Below, in pieces: positions 15,365 through 23,982 of a stretch of DNA of 64,000 bases (position 1 is the stretch's first letter; each line of letters begins with the position of its first letter). A program made the position numbers and the translations under genes. This stretch comes from Spirochaetales bacterium (GTDB taxonomy: Bacteria > Spirochaetota > Spirochaetia > UBA9216), in assembly GCA_016839055.1 (NCBI GenBank), contig JAEKNX010000002.1, forward strand, positions 62,001-126,000, given 5' to 3'. The notes under the pieces are model-generated. The model was not told the origin of the DNA and searched no databases. It saw only the letters and a list, made by a program, of their open reading frames with translations.

Positions 15365-16155
15365 GAAGTCGTGTTTTTTCGCTGGAGGGTAAACTCGCTG
15401 TATTCTGCATTTATTCGGAATCCTATTCTCTCATAGCATGCAATAGCAGGCTTGTTTTCCGTGCTCACATTGAGTCCCACCCGGAGACCCTCAGATAAAA
15501 GCATCCGGCAGAGCCTTGACGTGACTATGCCCGCAAGACCCCTTCCCCGATGAGCCGGTAGGGTCGTGATGTTTCCGATTGCCGCTGCCCTGTATGCCGG
15601 AGAGTAGACATGGGTTCCGGCGACGCAGAGGAGTCTCCCGTCTTTCTTAATGCCGAAGTACCTGTTCTGATCGAGCATGTCCGGATCAAACCAGTTGCCT
15701 GGGTAACTCATCGCATAGAGGGCCTGCAGCAGCGAGATATCGCCGGAGGTGAGCCGTACAATCTCATCAGCTCCGGAGTCGCTGAGTAGGTTGCCGCCGG
15801 AGAGCGCCATCTTGTAATGAGTCTTAGCCGATTCAAAATCATGAGACTCAGTGAACAGTTTTTCGAGGCCGGGGCTCAGGTGGGCAAAGAATTTATATGG
15901 AAGAAGGTATCTTACATCCTCAAGCAGCCGGGTCATGGCGGCAGCGTCGTCTGAGAGTGCAAGGAGGGTCGGGACATCGGGTCCGGCATAAAGGCAGACT
16001 GCCGCTGCAAGCTTCCCCTTCTCCCTGTATCCGTACCAGCAGGTGCGGGGCCAGAAGAGATCATCCAGATCTCCTAGGCCGTAAATATTTAAATAAGGAT
16101 CATGCTCGAATAATCCTATGATTTCATCTTTCTCATGAAGAGTGCAAAACGGCAT
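15361..16155 (-). CDS. GNAT family N-acetyltransferase
   Basis: 264 aa. The C-terminal half carries the acetyl-CoA pyrophosphate loop in ITTLPAHRGRGLAG (about residues 202-215) and the closing GNAT block NKPAIACYERIGF. The N-terminal half is a second, degenerate GNAT-like unit (LNIYGLGDLDDLFW), as in two-domain acetyltransferases. Acceptor unknown. It follows the amino-acid ABC ATPase by 9 bases and overlaps the next gene by 4 bases, so it belongs to the same transcription unit. Its ribosome-binding site is weak. Confidence 0.85.
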   Translation of the reverse strand: MPFCTLHEKDEIIGLFEHDPYLNIYGLGDLDDLFWPRTCWYGYREKGKLAAAVCLYAGPDVPTLLALSDDAAAMTRLLEDVRYLLPYKFFAHLSPGLEKLFTESHDFESAKTHYKMALSGGNLLSDSGADEIVRLTSGDISLLQALYAMSYPGNWFDPDMLDQNRYFGIKKDGRLLCVAGTHVYSPAYRAAAIGNITTLPAHRGRGLAGIVTSRLCRMLLSEGLRVGLNVSTENKPAIACYERIGFRINAEYSEFTLQRKNTTS

Positions 16156-16164
16156 GGCAGTGTT

Positions 16165-16908
16165 TTATAACCGTCCTGCTTCGATTATCCTCTGGAGAAA
16201 TTGTCTTGTCCGCGGATTCTCCGGTTCAGATAAAAGCTTTGCAGGCGGTGCTTCTTCCAGGATTCGCCCGCCGTCAAGGAAACAGATGCGATCTGCCACG
16301 TCTCGGGCAAAACCCATCTCGTGGGTGACTATGAGCATCGTCATTCCCTGCTTTTTAAGACTCTTGATTACCGAAAGGACATCGCCGATGAGCTCCGGAT
16401 CCAAGGCTGCGGTGACCTCATCGAGCAGAAGAATCTCAGGCCTGGTTGCCATTGCCCTGATTATTGCGACGCGCTGCTGCTGACCTCCGGAAAGTTGTTC
16501 CGGATATGAGTTGGCAAAGCACTCCAGACCGAACAAGGCAAGAAGCTCGTAGGCATAGGCCTCACTCTCTTCCTTCTTTATCTGATGGACCTTGCGGGGG
16601 GCCAGGGTAATATTATCAAGAACTGTCATTGTCGGGAACAGATTATAAGCCTGAAACACTATTCCTACACGTTTGTATAAGTCCCTTACAGGGAACTCCG
16701 GAGAGTGGATGGACAATCCATTAATTTTCACAATGCCGCTGTCGAAGGGAACAAGATCGTTAACACAGCGCAGGAGGGTGGATTTTCCGGATCCGGAGGC
16801 TCCGATGAGACAGACTACCTCATGCTCCCTAACCTTGAGATCAATATTGTCGAGGACCAGTTTGTCGCCGAAGTATTTCGTCAGATTTTCAATTTCAATT
16901 TTATGCAT
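16165..16908 (-). CDS. Polar amino-acid ABC transporter ATP-binding protein
   Basis: 247 aa. Walker A GASGSGKSTLLRC (near residue 36), Q-loop FQAYNLFPTMTVLDNI, signature LSGGQQQRVAI, Walker B ILLLDEVTAAL and H-loop VTHEMGFA match the GlnQ/HisP family. It energises the permease and binding protein encoded just upstream. Its ATG follows the permease stop codon with no gap. Confidence 0.93.
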   Translation of the reverse strand: MHKIEIENLTKYFGDKLVLDNIDLKVREHEVVCLIGASGSGKSTLLRCVNDLVPFDSGIVKINGLSIHSPEFPVRDLYKRVGIVFQAYNLFPTMTVLDNITLAPRKVHQIKKEESEAYAYELLALFGLECFANSYPEQLSGGQQQRVAIIRAMATRPEILLLDEVTAALDPELIGDVLSVIKSLKKQGMTMLIVTHEMGFARDVADRICFLDGGRILEEAPPAKLLSEPENPRTRQFLQRIIEAGRL

Positions 16909-17757
16909 CTATGTAGTCCTCTGAAGTCGGCGTTCCCGGTCTTTTTTGGTGACGTAATCGGTTAGTCTGGCCAGAGGGATGGTTGCTGCCAAAAAGAGTG
17001 CCGCCGCCGCGATAAGGGTTGAGTAGTTGAAGGTTCGGGCCGTATAAATCTGGGCTTCTCTTACTGCGTCTCGAATGCCGAGGACACTTAAGAGGGCGAC
17101 GTCTTTCTGCAGAGCTACCGCAAGATTAAGCAGTGATGGAAAGACATTCCGAATGGCCTGCGGGAGTATGGCGTACCTTAGCGTCTGCCCCTGGTTGAGT
17201 CCCAGGGCTTTTGCCGCGGCCCGCTGTCCGTCGTGGACTGAATCCATGCCGGACCGGTAAACTTCAGCCGCATAAGCCGAATAACTAGAAATCATAGCTA
17301 TTGCTCCCCAAAAGAGGCTGCTTTTCGGTAGTCCGGGGATCTGCAGCGCCGGCATACCGAAGCCGAACAGAAGAACAAGAAGCAGTGACGGCAGTCCGCG
17401 CAGGAGATCAATGTAGACTATTGAAAATACCTTTAGAGGCGCGAACCAGGGGCCGGTGAGTGATCTCAATATTGCAAGTACCAGTGCCCAGACGGCGATT
17501 ACAACCAGGGCTATACCCCAAACGGACATGTTTATGCCGAAGCCGTGGAGAACTTTAGGGAAAACTTCTATTATTACGTCAAGATTGAAGAATTGCGCCT
17601 TGATTCTAGGCCATTGCTCCGCCCTTAAGATTAATGCACGGAAAATAAGTACAGCACCTAAAACGGTTGCTGTACTTATTAAATGGGGTAAAACACGGTC
17701 ACGCATTCTGAGCGTGCGACCCGTCCGCTTTCGCGAACGGGTGCCCTTAAAAATCAT
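16909..17757 (-). CDS. Polar amino-acid ABC transporter permease
   Basis: 282 aa. About five TM segments follow an unusually basic N terminus (TRSRKRTGRTLRMRDR). The family motif is visible as YIDLLRGLPSLLLVLLF near residue 125 and EVYRSGMDSVHDGQRAAAKALGLNQG near 190, with the EAA-loop that contacts the ATPase. Only one permease gene is present, so a homodimer is expected. It overlaps the binding-protein gene by 4 bases. Confidence 0.92.
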   Translation of the reverse strand: MIFKGTRSRKRTGRTLRMRDRVLPHLISTATVLGAVLIFRALILRAEQWPRIKAQFFNLDVIIEVFPKVLHGFGINMSVWGIALVVIAVWALVLAILRSLTGPWFAPLKVFSIVYIDLLRGLPSLLLVLLFGFGMPALQIPGLPKSSLFWGAIAMISSYSAYAAEVYRSGMDSVHDGQRAAAKALGLNQGQTLRYAILPQAIRNVFPSLLNLAVALQKDVALLSVLGIRDAVREAQIYTARTFNYSTLIAAAALFLAATIPLARLTDYVTKKDRERRLQRTT

Positions 17758-18614
17758 TTGGAAATTTCCGGTATTGAGTCATCACCAATCAAGTACTGTG
17801 AAGTGAGGTCTGCAATAACTCCGTCGGCAATGATGGCCTCAAGGCCTTCATTAATCCATTCGACGATGGGGTTGCCTTTCTCGAAAATCATACCATGGCC
17901 GAGATCTTTCGGATCATGGGGAAGAATTGCAGCGACAGTTGCTTCAGGAACCTGGACCGCTGTGACAAAGAGAGCAGTCGGCAGCTCGATACAGGTTGCG
18001 TCAATCTGGCCGCCCAGGAGTGCCTGGAAGGTTCCGATCTGGTCATTGAAGACTGCAACACCTTTAGCGCCAATGATGTTTTCGATATAAAAGAGATCGG
18101 CGGTTCCGATGGTTGCTCCCCATTTAAGCTTTCTCAGGTCGGCAAAGCTTTTTGCTTTCGATGCGCCGCTTCCCGGAAGGGCGACAACAGCTTTTTCTGG
18201 CTGATAGTAAACCATGGAGAAGTCCACGAACTCACGTCGTTCTTCGGTAACAGTGTACTGCTGAATGTTAAAGTCGTAGGGTTTTGCACCTGGAGCTATT
18301 CCCTGGTCGAAGGTCTGGCGTACCCAGACAACGTCTTCTTTTGCGAATCCGAGCTCTGCTGCCAGAGCATAGATCATAGCGTTCTCAAATCCGATGCCGC
18401 TTTCAGGATCGTCATCCATCATCCATGGCGGATAAGCGGGTTCTCCGGTTGCTACGGTAAGTTTTCCAGGCGTAAAAAGCCTTGGATCGTTAATGGTTTT
18501 TTCAGCGGCAGCAGTATTGTCGTCGTCTGCTGGTGCTTCCTGCTGTCCGCCGGCGAATGCGGGAATAGCAAGAAGGCTGATCAGTAACAGGAACATTAGA
18601 ATGCGTCGAGTCAT
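17754..18614 (-). CDS. Amino-acid ABC transporter substrate-binding protein
   Basis: 286 aa. The signal peptide ends in PAFAGGQQEAP, the same AGGQ context as the Liv binding protein. The mature part is a bacterial extracellular solute-binding family 3 fold: GKLTVATGEPAYPPWM, then GFENAMIYALAAELGF, then KLKWGATIGTADLFYIENIIG. Substrate is probably a polar amino acid or close analogue; it cannot be told more exactly. GAGGAGG lies 8 bases before the ATG. It is the first gene of a four- or five-gene operon with permease, ATPase, GNAT and the hypothetical protein. Confidence 0.92.
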   Translation of the reverse strand: MTRRILMFLLLISLLAIPAFAGGQQEAPADDDNTAAAEKTINDPRLFTPGKLTVATGEPAYPPWMMDDDPESGIGFENAMIYALAAELGFAKEDVVWVRQTFDQGIAPGAKPYDFNIQQYTVTEERREFVDFSMVYYQPEKAVVALPGSGASKAKSFADLRKLKWGATIGTADLFYIENIIGAKGVAVFNDQIGTFQALLGGQIDATCIELPTALFVTAVQVPEATVAAILPHDPKDLGHGMIFEKGNPIVEWINEGLEAIIADGVIADLTSQYLIGDDSIPEISK

Positions 18615-18665
18615 TTTTTTCCTCCTCGAAATTACATCAGTTTAAATAAACTGTTTGTTGAAATA

Positions 18666-18694
18666 AGATTAGGGGGTAATTAAAGATTGGTCAA
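18666..18694 (-). promoter_or_regulatory. Promoter of the amino-acid ABC operon
   Basis: On the minus strand TTGACC (18694-18689), 17 bp, TAATCT (18671-18666), about 50 bp before the start codon at 18614. The long palindrome at 18697-18742 lies directly upstream of the -35 box. Confidence 0.5.
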
Positions 18695-18696
18695 TG

Positions 18697-18742
18697 ATCA
18701 AAAGTCAAAAAAAATATTAAGAATATTTTTTTGACTTTTGAT
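18697..18742. repeat. Long AT-rich palindrome upstream of the amino-acid ABC promoter
   Basis: A 22-base left arm (18697-18718) and a 21-base right arm (18722-18742) are complementary with one bulged A and a 3-base loop. The arms begin ATCAAAAGTC and end GACTTTTGAT. It could be a terminator for the FAD-enzyme gene, which is transcribed toward it, or an operator. The rest of the 358-base gap (18615-18972) has no gene that I can support. Confidence 0.6.
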
Positions 18743-18972
18743 TTGGAGTTTCCCGGAGACGGGAAACGTCCATCAAAAACCGCTTTACAAATAATTAATC
18801 TTTTTACTCTTTGATCATTCTCTTAAGGGCTTACTCCAATCGGAAAATCCTGTCCGAAGATAAACGATATAGGATATTGTTCGGAAAGAGCTATAGCCGT
18901 TATTATATTACTGCCTTCAACTATTGGTGAAGGACTATTAGATATAACAATGCTTAAGGAATAATTCTATTG

Positions 18973-20412
18973 TTATTCAAGCAGAGCAGCGAGTTTTACA
19001 GCCGAATCGAGTGCCTGATGTGTTCCAAGGCCCGAACCTCCCGCATCGCAGCCGACGAAATAGAGACCAGCTACCGGTGATAAGTGTCCTGGCTGTGCAG
19101 GGCCGCTCTGGCCAGTAGAGAGTGCCAGGCCATAGGATTCTCCGCCCTGACCGGGCAGGACGATATCTGTGCCTATTCCTGCTACATTCCCCGGGCCGAA
19201 AGTTTCGGTATGACTGATATGGTCAAAGAGTTCAGGCATGATTTTGCGTACTCTCTTCTCAACATATTCAAGGTAAGGACTGATATCAAGCTCTGGATCG
19301 GCTATGCATGACATGCAGGCATAGACAAGCTGTTTGCCTGGAGGTGCGGTGTCCGGGTAGAGTGATGTTGTGCCCAGATATATATAGGAATGCGCAGGTT
19401 TTATGAGTCCGGAGGCCATGTCTTCAAACTCCTTGTATGGAGCTACGCATCCTTCAGGATAATAGATATACATCGGATACTCCAGTACCGGTGCATCGAG
19501 GAAATAGCGGAAGCCGGCACAGGCCAGATTATGCTCAAGATTACGGCACCATGACAGATATTCTTCGGAAAAATGCTTCTTGCCGGCCAGCTTCAAGACT
19601 GTCTGCCGCAGCCCCGCATTGCTGACGACTATCGGCGCGTCAAACTTCTGTCCATCCTCTGTAGTGACGCCGCATGCCGCGCCTTTTCTAAAATTTATAT
19701 GGTCCACACGGGTATTCATAAGCACCTTTCCGCCAAGTTCTTCCACCCGCCGGGTGTAGGCTTCAAAAACTGTACCTATACCACCCCTGTAATATCTGCC
19801 GCCGCCATTTTTCTGTGCGGCCTGAAAGAGCTTTAGCATCTCCGCGGCGCTTGTGTGATCACTAGGCATCTCGAAGGCGCCTTCGCCGAAGGAGGCGAGG
19901 ATGTATGTTCTGATGCCCTCAGGAAGCGGTTCGAATCGTTTGAAATATTGCATTGCAGAAATATCATAGAGCTTCTCAATCTCTGCAGGGGGGAGGGTTG
20001 CCATCTCTTTTAGTGCACGGAAGGTTCGGATAAGGCTTAGGGGTTTCCATAACCTGACTCCCAGGGCCGTCATGAGTCCCCATGGGGAGCTGCCCATTAC
20101 CCATCTGTTCAATTTTCCGGCAGAGTCCTCATAATAAAGCACGCCGACTTTTTTCGGGAGAACAGGCTGGAGTTCCTCTTCGAGGTCCAGCCTGCGGCTG
20201 ACTTCTTCGAACAGCGAGTTTCGTGCAGGGACGCCGTTGATGGGAAACATTTCATAGGAAAACCCATGCTTTCGAACGGTAAGCATGCGTCCGCCGGCAC
20301 GCGGGTTTTTATCGACAACGAGAACCTTCCTGCCTTTCTTGGCCATCAATGCGGCAAGGGTACTGCCGCCGGGACCTGCTCCAATAACAATCAAATCAAA
20401 ACTTTCTTTCAT
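18973..20412 (-). CDS. FAD-dependent oxidoreductase, phytoene desaturase (CrtI)-like
   Basis: 479 aa from the ATG at 20412 (MKESFDL), which has GGGAG eight bases upstream. A longer reading frame to 20550 would run 49 bases into the preceding gene. The N-terminal dinucleotide motif is DLIVIGAGPGGSTLAALMAKKG, followed by the GG-doublet region PRAGGRML. The C-terminal FAD block is GLYFVGCDAGGSGLGTHQALDS. This is the amine-oxidase/CrtI superfamily, which includes carotenoid desaturases, isomerases and other polyprenyl or amino-acid oxidoreductases. No other carotenoid gene is nearby, so the substrate is unknown. It is probably in one transcript with the two genes upstream. Confidence 0.85.
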   Translation of the reverse strand: MKESFDLIVIGAGPGGSTLAALMAKKGRKVLVVDKNPRAGGRMLTVRKHGFSYEMFPINGVPARNSLFEEVSRRLDLEEELQPVLPKKVGVLYYEDSAGKLNRWVMGSSPWGLMTALGVRLWKPLSLIRTFRALKEMATLPPAEIEKLYDISAMQYFKRFEPLPEGIRTYILASFGEGAFEMPSDHTSAAEMLKLFQAAQKNGGGRYYRGGIGTVFEAYTRRVEELGGKVLMNTRVDHINFRKGAACGVTTEDGQKFDAPIVVSNAGLRQTVLKLAGKKHFSEEYLSWCRNLEHNLACAGFRYFLDAPVLEYPMYIYYPEGCVAPYKEFEDMASGLIKPAHSYIYLGTTSLYPDTAPPGKQLVYACMSCIADPELDISPYLEYVEKRVRKIMPELFDHISHTETFGPGNVAGIGTDIVLPGQGGESYGLALSTGQSGPAQPGHLSPVAGLYFVGCDAGGSGLGTHQALDSAVKLAALLE

Positions 20413-20501
20413 CTTCTTACTCCCTATTTGTTGAGGGAATGCCGGGTGCTTATTATTCTCTGTGCATTCGGGGGATGCGGTTTGAATAATGCTTGTTGTT
20501 T

Positions 20502-21686
20502 CTACTCTCTGTGCAGCCCCTGATAAACATCGTTCCGGCTGATATCCCATGACGCTTCAACACGTTCGGGGTATCTGGCATTTAGATCTATTTCAATATC
20601 AATTAGACCAACGGTTTCTTCAAACTCAATTTTTTCATTTTTCAGGCACTCAAGGTTGTAAACCTTTCGTTCGTGGTTATATACAAGCAGAACTTCCGCT
20701 TTCGCGCTTCCATTGTTATCCGGATACATATGCAGGGTCATTGAGCCGTCAACTGGAACTCCCTTGCGATCTATGAAGCTGAATGTCCACTCATTATGAT
20801 ACTCTTCGGAGTCCGGCAGATAAAAGGTATGGCTGTCTCTCAGTACGCGCTGGATACGGTACAGCCTGTCATTATAATGCCTCGTGGGATCTTCGAGGAC
20901 GATGGTTTTTCCTGAGATAATCCTGAACTCCTTGCGCCAATGTTCAAACCGGATTTCAGGCTCAATCACTATTCCGAAATTTGGTCCCAGGTCGATTTCT
21001 ACGGTGTGAATTCCCGGTTGAAGTTCCATTTCCACGGGAGTTGTTGAATTACCCGGAGTGTAACCGTAGAAGTCGTCGTCCAGATAGATCCGGGCGTCGA
21101 TGAGGGGTGAGAATAGTTTCAGTGTTCCCGGCGGCAGCAGTTCCTGTTTGATAATAGGTATTGCCGAATCGGCGGTGCGAAACAAAACATTTTTTCCGGT
21201 GAGTTTTCTGGTTATTTTCTCGGCCGCCGCGTGAATGATGTCTTCGGTTCCGCCGCGGGTGGAGAAGGAGAGCACCTTTGTTGTCTCAACATCAATAAGT
21301 GTAACATCCAGCAGCACTTCATTTCCTATTACAATAAAGCTGCCTCCGGCAAGGTAATCACTTCCCAGGAGCCGGCCCGCTTCCACGGCCTCAGTTTCTT
21401 CAAAAAGTCCTGAAATCTGCAGCCGCTGCTCTTCAAGTATGCTGTTTATCATGAGGCGGTCAAGCAGTTCGATTCCTAGGGTATCGGAGAGATCTTCTCG
21501 AAGAATAGCGGAGATAAGGCCGGCAAGGTAGTCATGATCACCATTTTCTTCCATATTTTCAAAGCCGATCAGCGCCAGGCGTGTCAATCCCTCATTAGAA
21601 GACCCGGAATCCTGGGCCGAGGCTGTTGCCGGAACCATCAGAACAAGAATGAATAAAACGATGCTCAGGTTGAGTATTTTCTTCAT
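20502..21686 (-). CDS. Exported CsgG/TolB-like protein with PEGA-like segment
   Basis: 394 aa from the second ATG (21686), which has AAGGA close upstream; the ATG at 21698 is possible. A signal peptide (LNLSIVLFILVLMVPATASAQ) is followed by a domain (about residues 35-160) with LALIGFENMEENGDHDYLAGLISAIL and LLDRLMINSILEEQ. This is the pattern of the CsgG/TolB-N alpha/beta fold that builds periplasmic assemblies. A PEGA-like beta segment with FYGYTPGNSTTPVEMELQPG comes next, then a beta-rich C terminus without clear family. Probably periplasmic or envelope-anchored. No Cys lipobox is seen. The assignment of the first domain is moderate; the overall role is unknown. Confidence 0.6.
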   Translation of the reverse strand: MKKILNLSIVLFILVLMVPATASAQDSGSSNEGLTRLALIGFENMEENGDHDYLAGLISAILREDLSDTLGIELLDRLMINSILEEQRLQISGLFEETEAVEAGRLLGSDYLAGGSFIVIGNEVLLDVTLIDVETTKVLSFSTRGGTEDIIHAAAEKITRKLTGKNVLFRTADSAIPIIKQELLPPGTLKLFSPLIDARIYLDDDFYGYTPGNSTTPVEMELQPGIHTVEIDLGPNFGIVIEPEIRFEHWRKEFRIISGKTIVLEDPTRHYNDRLYRIQRVLRDSHTFYLPDSEEYHNEWTFSFIDRKGVPVDGSMTLHMYPDNNGSAKAEVLLVYNHERKVYNLECLKNEKIEFEETVGLIDIEIDLNARYPERVEASWDISRNDVYQGLHRE

Positions 21687-21700
21687 ATTTTCCTTCATTA

Positions 21701-23308
21701 TTATTTAAAACCTTCAATTATGCCGCCGACTGAAACGGGAGACCATCTCCCGCCTTCCAGCCGCATTCCATAAATTTCATTCAGGTTTTCTTTTAGCCCG
21801 GCATAAAGATTTCTGGCTGTTCCTCTGAAGTCCTTAGCCGGATCTTCGTGACTCGGAAAATCAGGCTCGTCAAGCAGCAGTCCGCTGGTCATGAATGATT
21901 CGAGAAGCAGCTTGGCAGCAAGATAACGCTGATATTTGTTCACTCCTAAAATCAGGGGTCTATCGATCATCCCGATAATCTCCCAGGTCACCTGTTCGGC
22001 CTGGGAATAGGCGCCGGCATCCTTTTCCTGATCGGAAAAACGCATAGGAAGGTTTTTTACTATATGATCTAGGTTTTCCGTAATATATTGCAGATTGAAA
22101 AGGCCTGTGGCGCAATTGTAGAGAATTTTTTTCCCTGAGGCTTCCTGTCTGTCTACCTCCTCACGCGAGACGGCCGGACCTATGTCCGCGCAGTTAAGAT
22201 TGCCATTCTGATCACGGATTAGAATGCCGCCTTTTATGTCCACCGGTGTCTTGAAGGCAAACTCAAATGATGCCTCTACTCCCGAGAGAGCTGTCAGGGC
22301 TATTGATACCGGATCAGGCAGGTTCCCAAGGTTGTCGACATTGCTGAGATAGATGAATTTTTTTCCGGCCTCGTTGTAAAGATACCGGTAGATCTCCGAG
22401 AGGATAATGAAATTCTGTCCATGTCCGCCCGGGATGGGCAGCATTTCACCGTCCCGCCCATAGGCGTTTGTGAAAATTTGCTTCGGTTTACCGACCCCGG
22501 AATGGGAGAAGGCAGCGAGCATCGGCTGTACCCCTGTAAGAACCCCGGTAATATCGACACCGGAGGCCTTTATGAGATCCTTTAGAAGAGGACTGTTTTT
22601 ATATTCTTCAAGTTCTGCTTTAATCTGTTCATCAGTATAAACACTCGTCATCTGGAACATAGGATAAAGCGAGGCAGCTTTCTTTTCGGTGGAATCGCCA
22701 GTGAAAATTTCGTTTTCTTTGGTTATTGTAGTCTGATATCGGAGGTTCTCTATCAAGAGAGCCCTCATCTTGAGTTCCAGGAAGCCCGGGCCGCCGCTTC
22801 CGTCCGGATTAGTAAAGGCTGCCGTAATTCCTTTTGCCTGTCCGGCCGCCTTCTTTGATGTTTTTTTAAAAAGGATGTCGTAGACTTTCATTAGATCAGG
22901 ATTCAGTGCTGTGTTCTTCCTGCTGTCCACGTAGCTTGAAGCCGAACCGCCGTTTAAGATACCGTAGGAGACATAGGGGTAAAGCTGAACCCCCAGCATT
23001 TTTAGTTCATAGGCTGATAAGGTAATTACCTCTTTGCCGTCTGATTGGGAAATCTGCCCTAGGGCGGAACCGAGACGAGCGATATTCAGGTTTTTATTAA
23101 TTTTCTTGAGATTATCACATACTTCAGAATAGCTTCCGGACCAGGAGGTTATATTTTCTCTGTCAATAATGTTGTCGCCGTCAATTTTTGGAATTTCATC
23201 GACTTTTACAGGGACAACATTGTCGTAAAGACCGTTATTATAGTTATGGAGAATCTCATTTGTAAGATTGAGGTCAATGTGTTTTCTGTTCATGCTTGAT
23301 AATAACAT
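21701..23308 (-). CDS. UTP-sugar-1-phosphate uridylyltransferase (UDPGP) family protein
   Basis: 535 aa. Several blocks match the eukaryote-like UDP-sugar pyrophosphorylase family. These are LNGGSASSYVDSRK (nucleotide loop, usually LNGG.GT.MG...K), PIPGGHGQNF (usually PPGHG), YLSNVDNLG (metal and sugar site, usually SN.DNLG) and KGGILI. The enzymes make UDP-glucose, UDP-GlcNAc or related sugars from UTP. The first loop is altered, so specificity and even activity are open. Cytoplasmic, no signal. It lies upstream of the CsgG-like gene by 14 bases, suggesting an envelope or glycan role for the cluster. Confidence 0.7.
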   Translation of the reverse strand: MLLSSMNRKHIDLNLTNEILHNYNNGLYDNVVPVKVDEIPKIDGDNIIDRENITSWSGSYSEVCDNLKKINKNLNIARLGSALGQISQSDGKEVITLSAYELKMLGVQLYPYVSYGILNGGSASSYVDSRKNTALNPDLMKVYDILFKKTSKKAAGQAKGITAAFTNPDGSGGPGFLELKMRALLIENLRYQTTITKENEIFTGDSTEKKAASLYPMFQMTSVYTDEQIKAELEEYKNSPLLKDLIKASGVDITGVLTGVQPMLAAFSHSGVGKPKQIFTNAYGRDGEMLPIPGGHGQNFIILSEIYRYLYNEAGKKFIYLSNVDNLGNLPDPVSIALTALSGVEASFEFAFKTPVDIKGGILIRDQNGNLNCADIGPAVSREEVDRQEASGKKILYNCATGLFNLQYITENLDHIVKNLPMRFSDQEKDAGAYSQAEQVTWEIIGMIDRPLILGVNKYQRYLAAKLLLESFMTSGLLLDEPDFPSHEDPAKDFRGTARNLYAGLKENLNEIYGMRLEGGRWSPVSVGGIIEGFK

Positions 23309-23413
23309 TCTTTTAAAAAGGCATCAAACTGATTATACTAAAAATTATATGGTATCGGCCGTCATAGTTTAAGAGCGGACTGCTATTTATTACCTGCATC
23401 AGGAGGGGTTTGA

Positions 23414-23932
23414 ATGAAAGGGTCAGAATTAAAGAAACTGTCGTTTTTAGACAGGGGTGTAGCTCAGATTGCCTTCGTTGTTGAAGATCTCGAAAAAACA
23501 GTTGAAAACTATTATAAATCTTTCGGAATTGGTCCCTGGCATTTTTATACTTACGAGAAACCGCTGATTAAAACCATGTCAATTAACGGGAAACCGGCTG
23601 ATTACCGCATGAGAATAGCGCTCTCATATTTCGGGTCCACACGTATAGAGCTTATTCAGGATCTCGACGGTGATACTGTCTACAGAGATTTCATCAGTAA
23701 ACACGGCTATGGTGTACAGCATCTCGGCTTCCTCGTTGACGATATGGCGACGGCGATAAAGGAAGCCGAGGAAGCAGGCCTGAGGATGACTATGGACGGC
23801 ACGGGTTTCGGACTCGATGGAGATGGGCATTATGCCTACTTTGAAACCGATGAAGAACTCGGAACCACAATAGAATTAATTCAGCGGCCCCGGGCTAAAC
23901 ATCCCCCTGAAAAGATATATCCGGAGCTATAG
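23414..23932 (+). CDS. VOC family protein (methylmalonyl-CoA epimerase-like)
   Basis: 172 aa. Two beta-alpha-beta-beta-beta units of the vicinal oxygen chelate fold are seen: VAQIAFVVEDLEKTVENYYKSFG at the start and YGVQHLGFLVDDMATAIKEAEEAG in the second half. Metal-ligand positions fit a His (QHLGF) and Glu (TTIELIQ, TRIELIQ); the usual first His is replaced by Gln (VAQIAF). The closest functional class is methylmalonyl-CoA/glyoxalase-type enzymes, but assignment stays at family level. AGGAGGGG lies just before the ATG. It stands alone upstream of the parvulin gene. Confidence 0.85.
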   Translation: MKGSELKKLSFLDRGVAQIAFVVEDLEKTVENYYKSFGIGPWHFYTYEKPLIKTMSINGKPADYRMRIALSYFGSTRIELIQDLDGDTVYRDFISKHGYGVQHLGFLVDDMATAIKEAEEAGLRMTMDGTGFGLDGDGHYAYFETDEELGTTIELIQRPRAKHPPEKIYPEL

Positions 23933-23982
23933 TGTAGACAGTTTTTACCGGTTTCTGTATTCTAAATAGATAGGAGTGCTAT

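Noticed and set aside
17895-18587. 230-codon frame on the plus strand opposite the binding-protein gene
   Set aside because: Antisense to a certain gene, Cys/Phe-rich product without motifs, no RBS.
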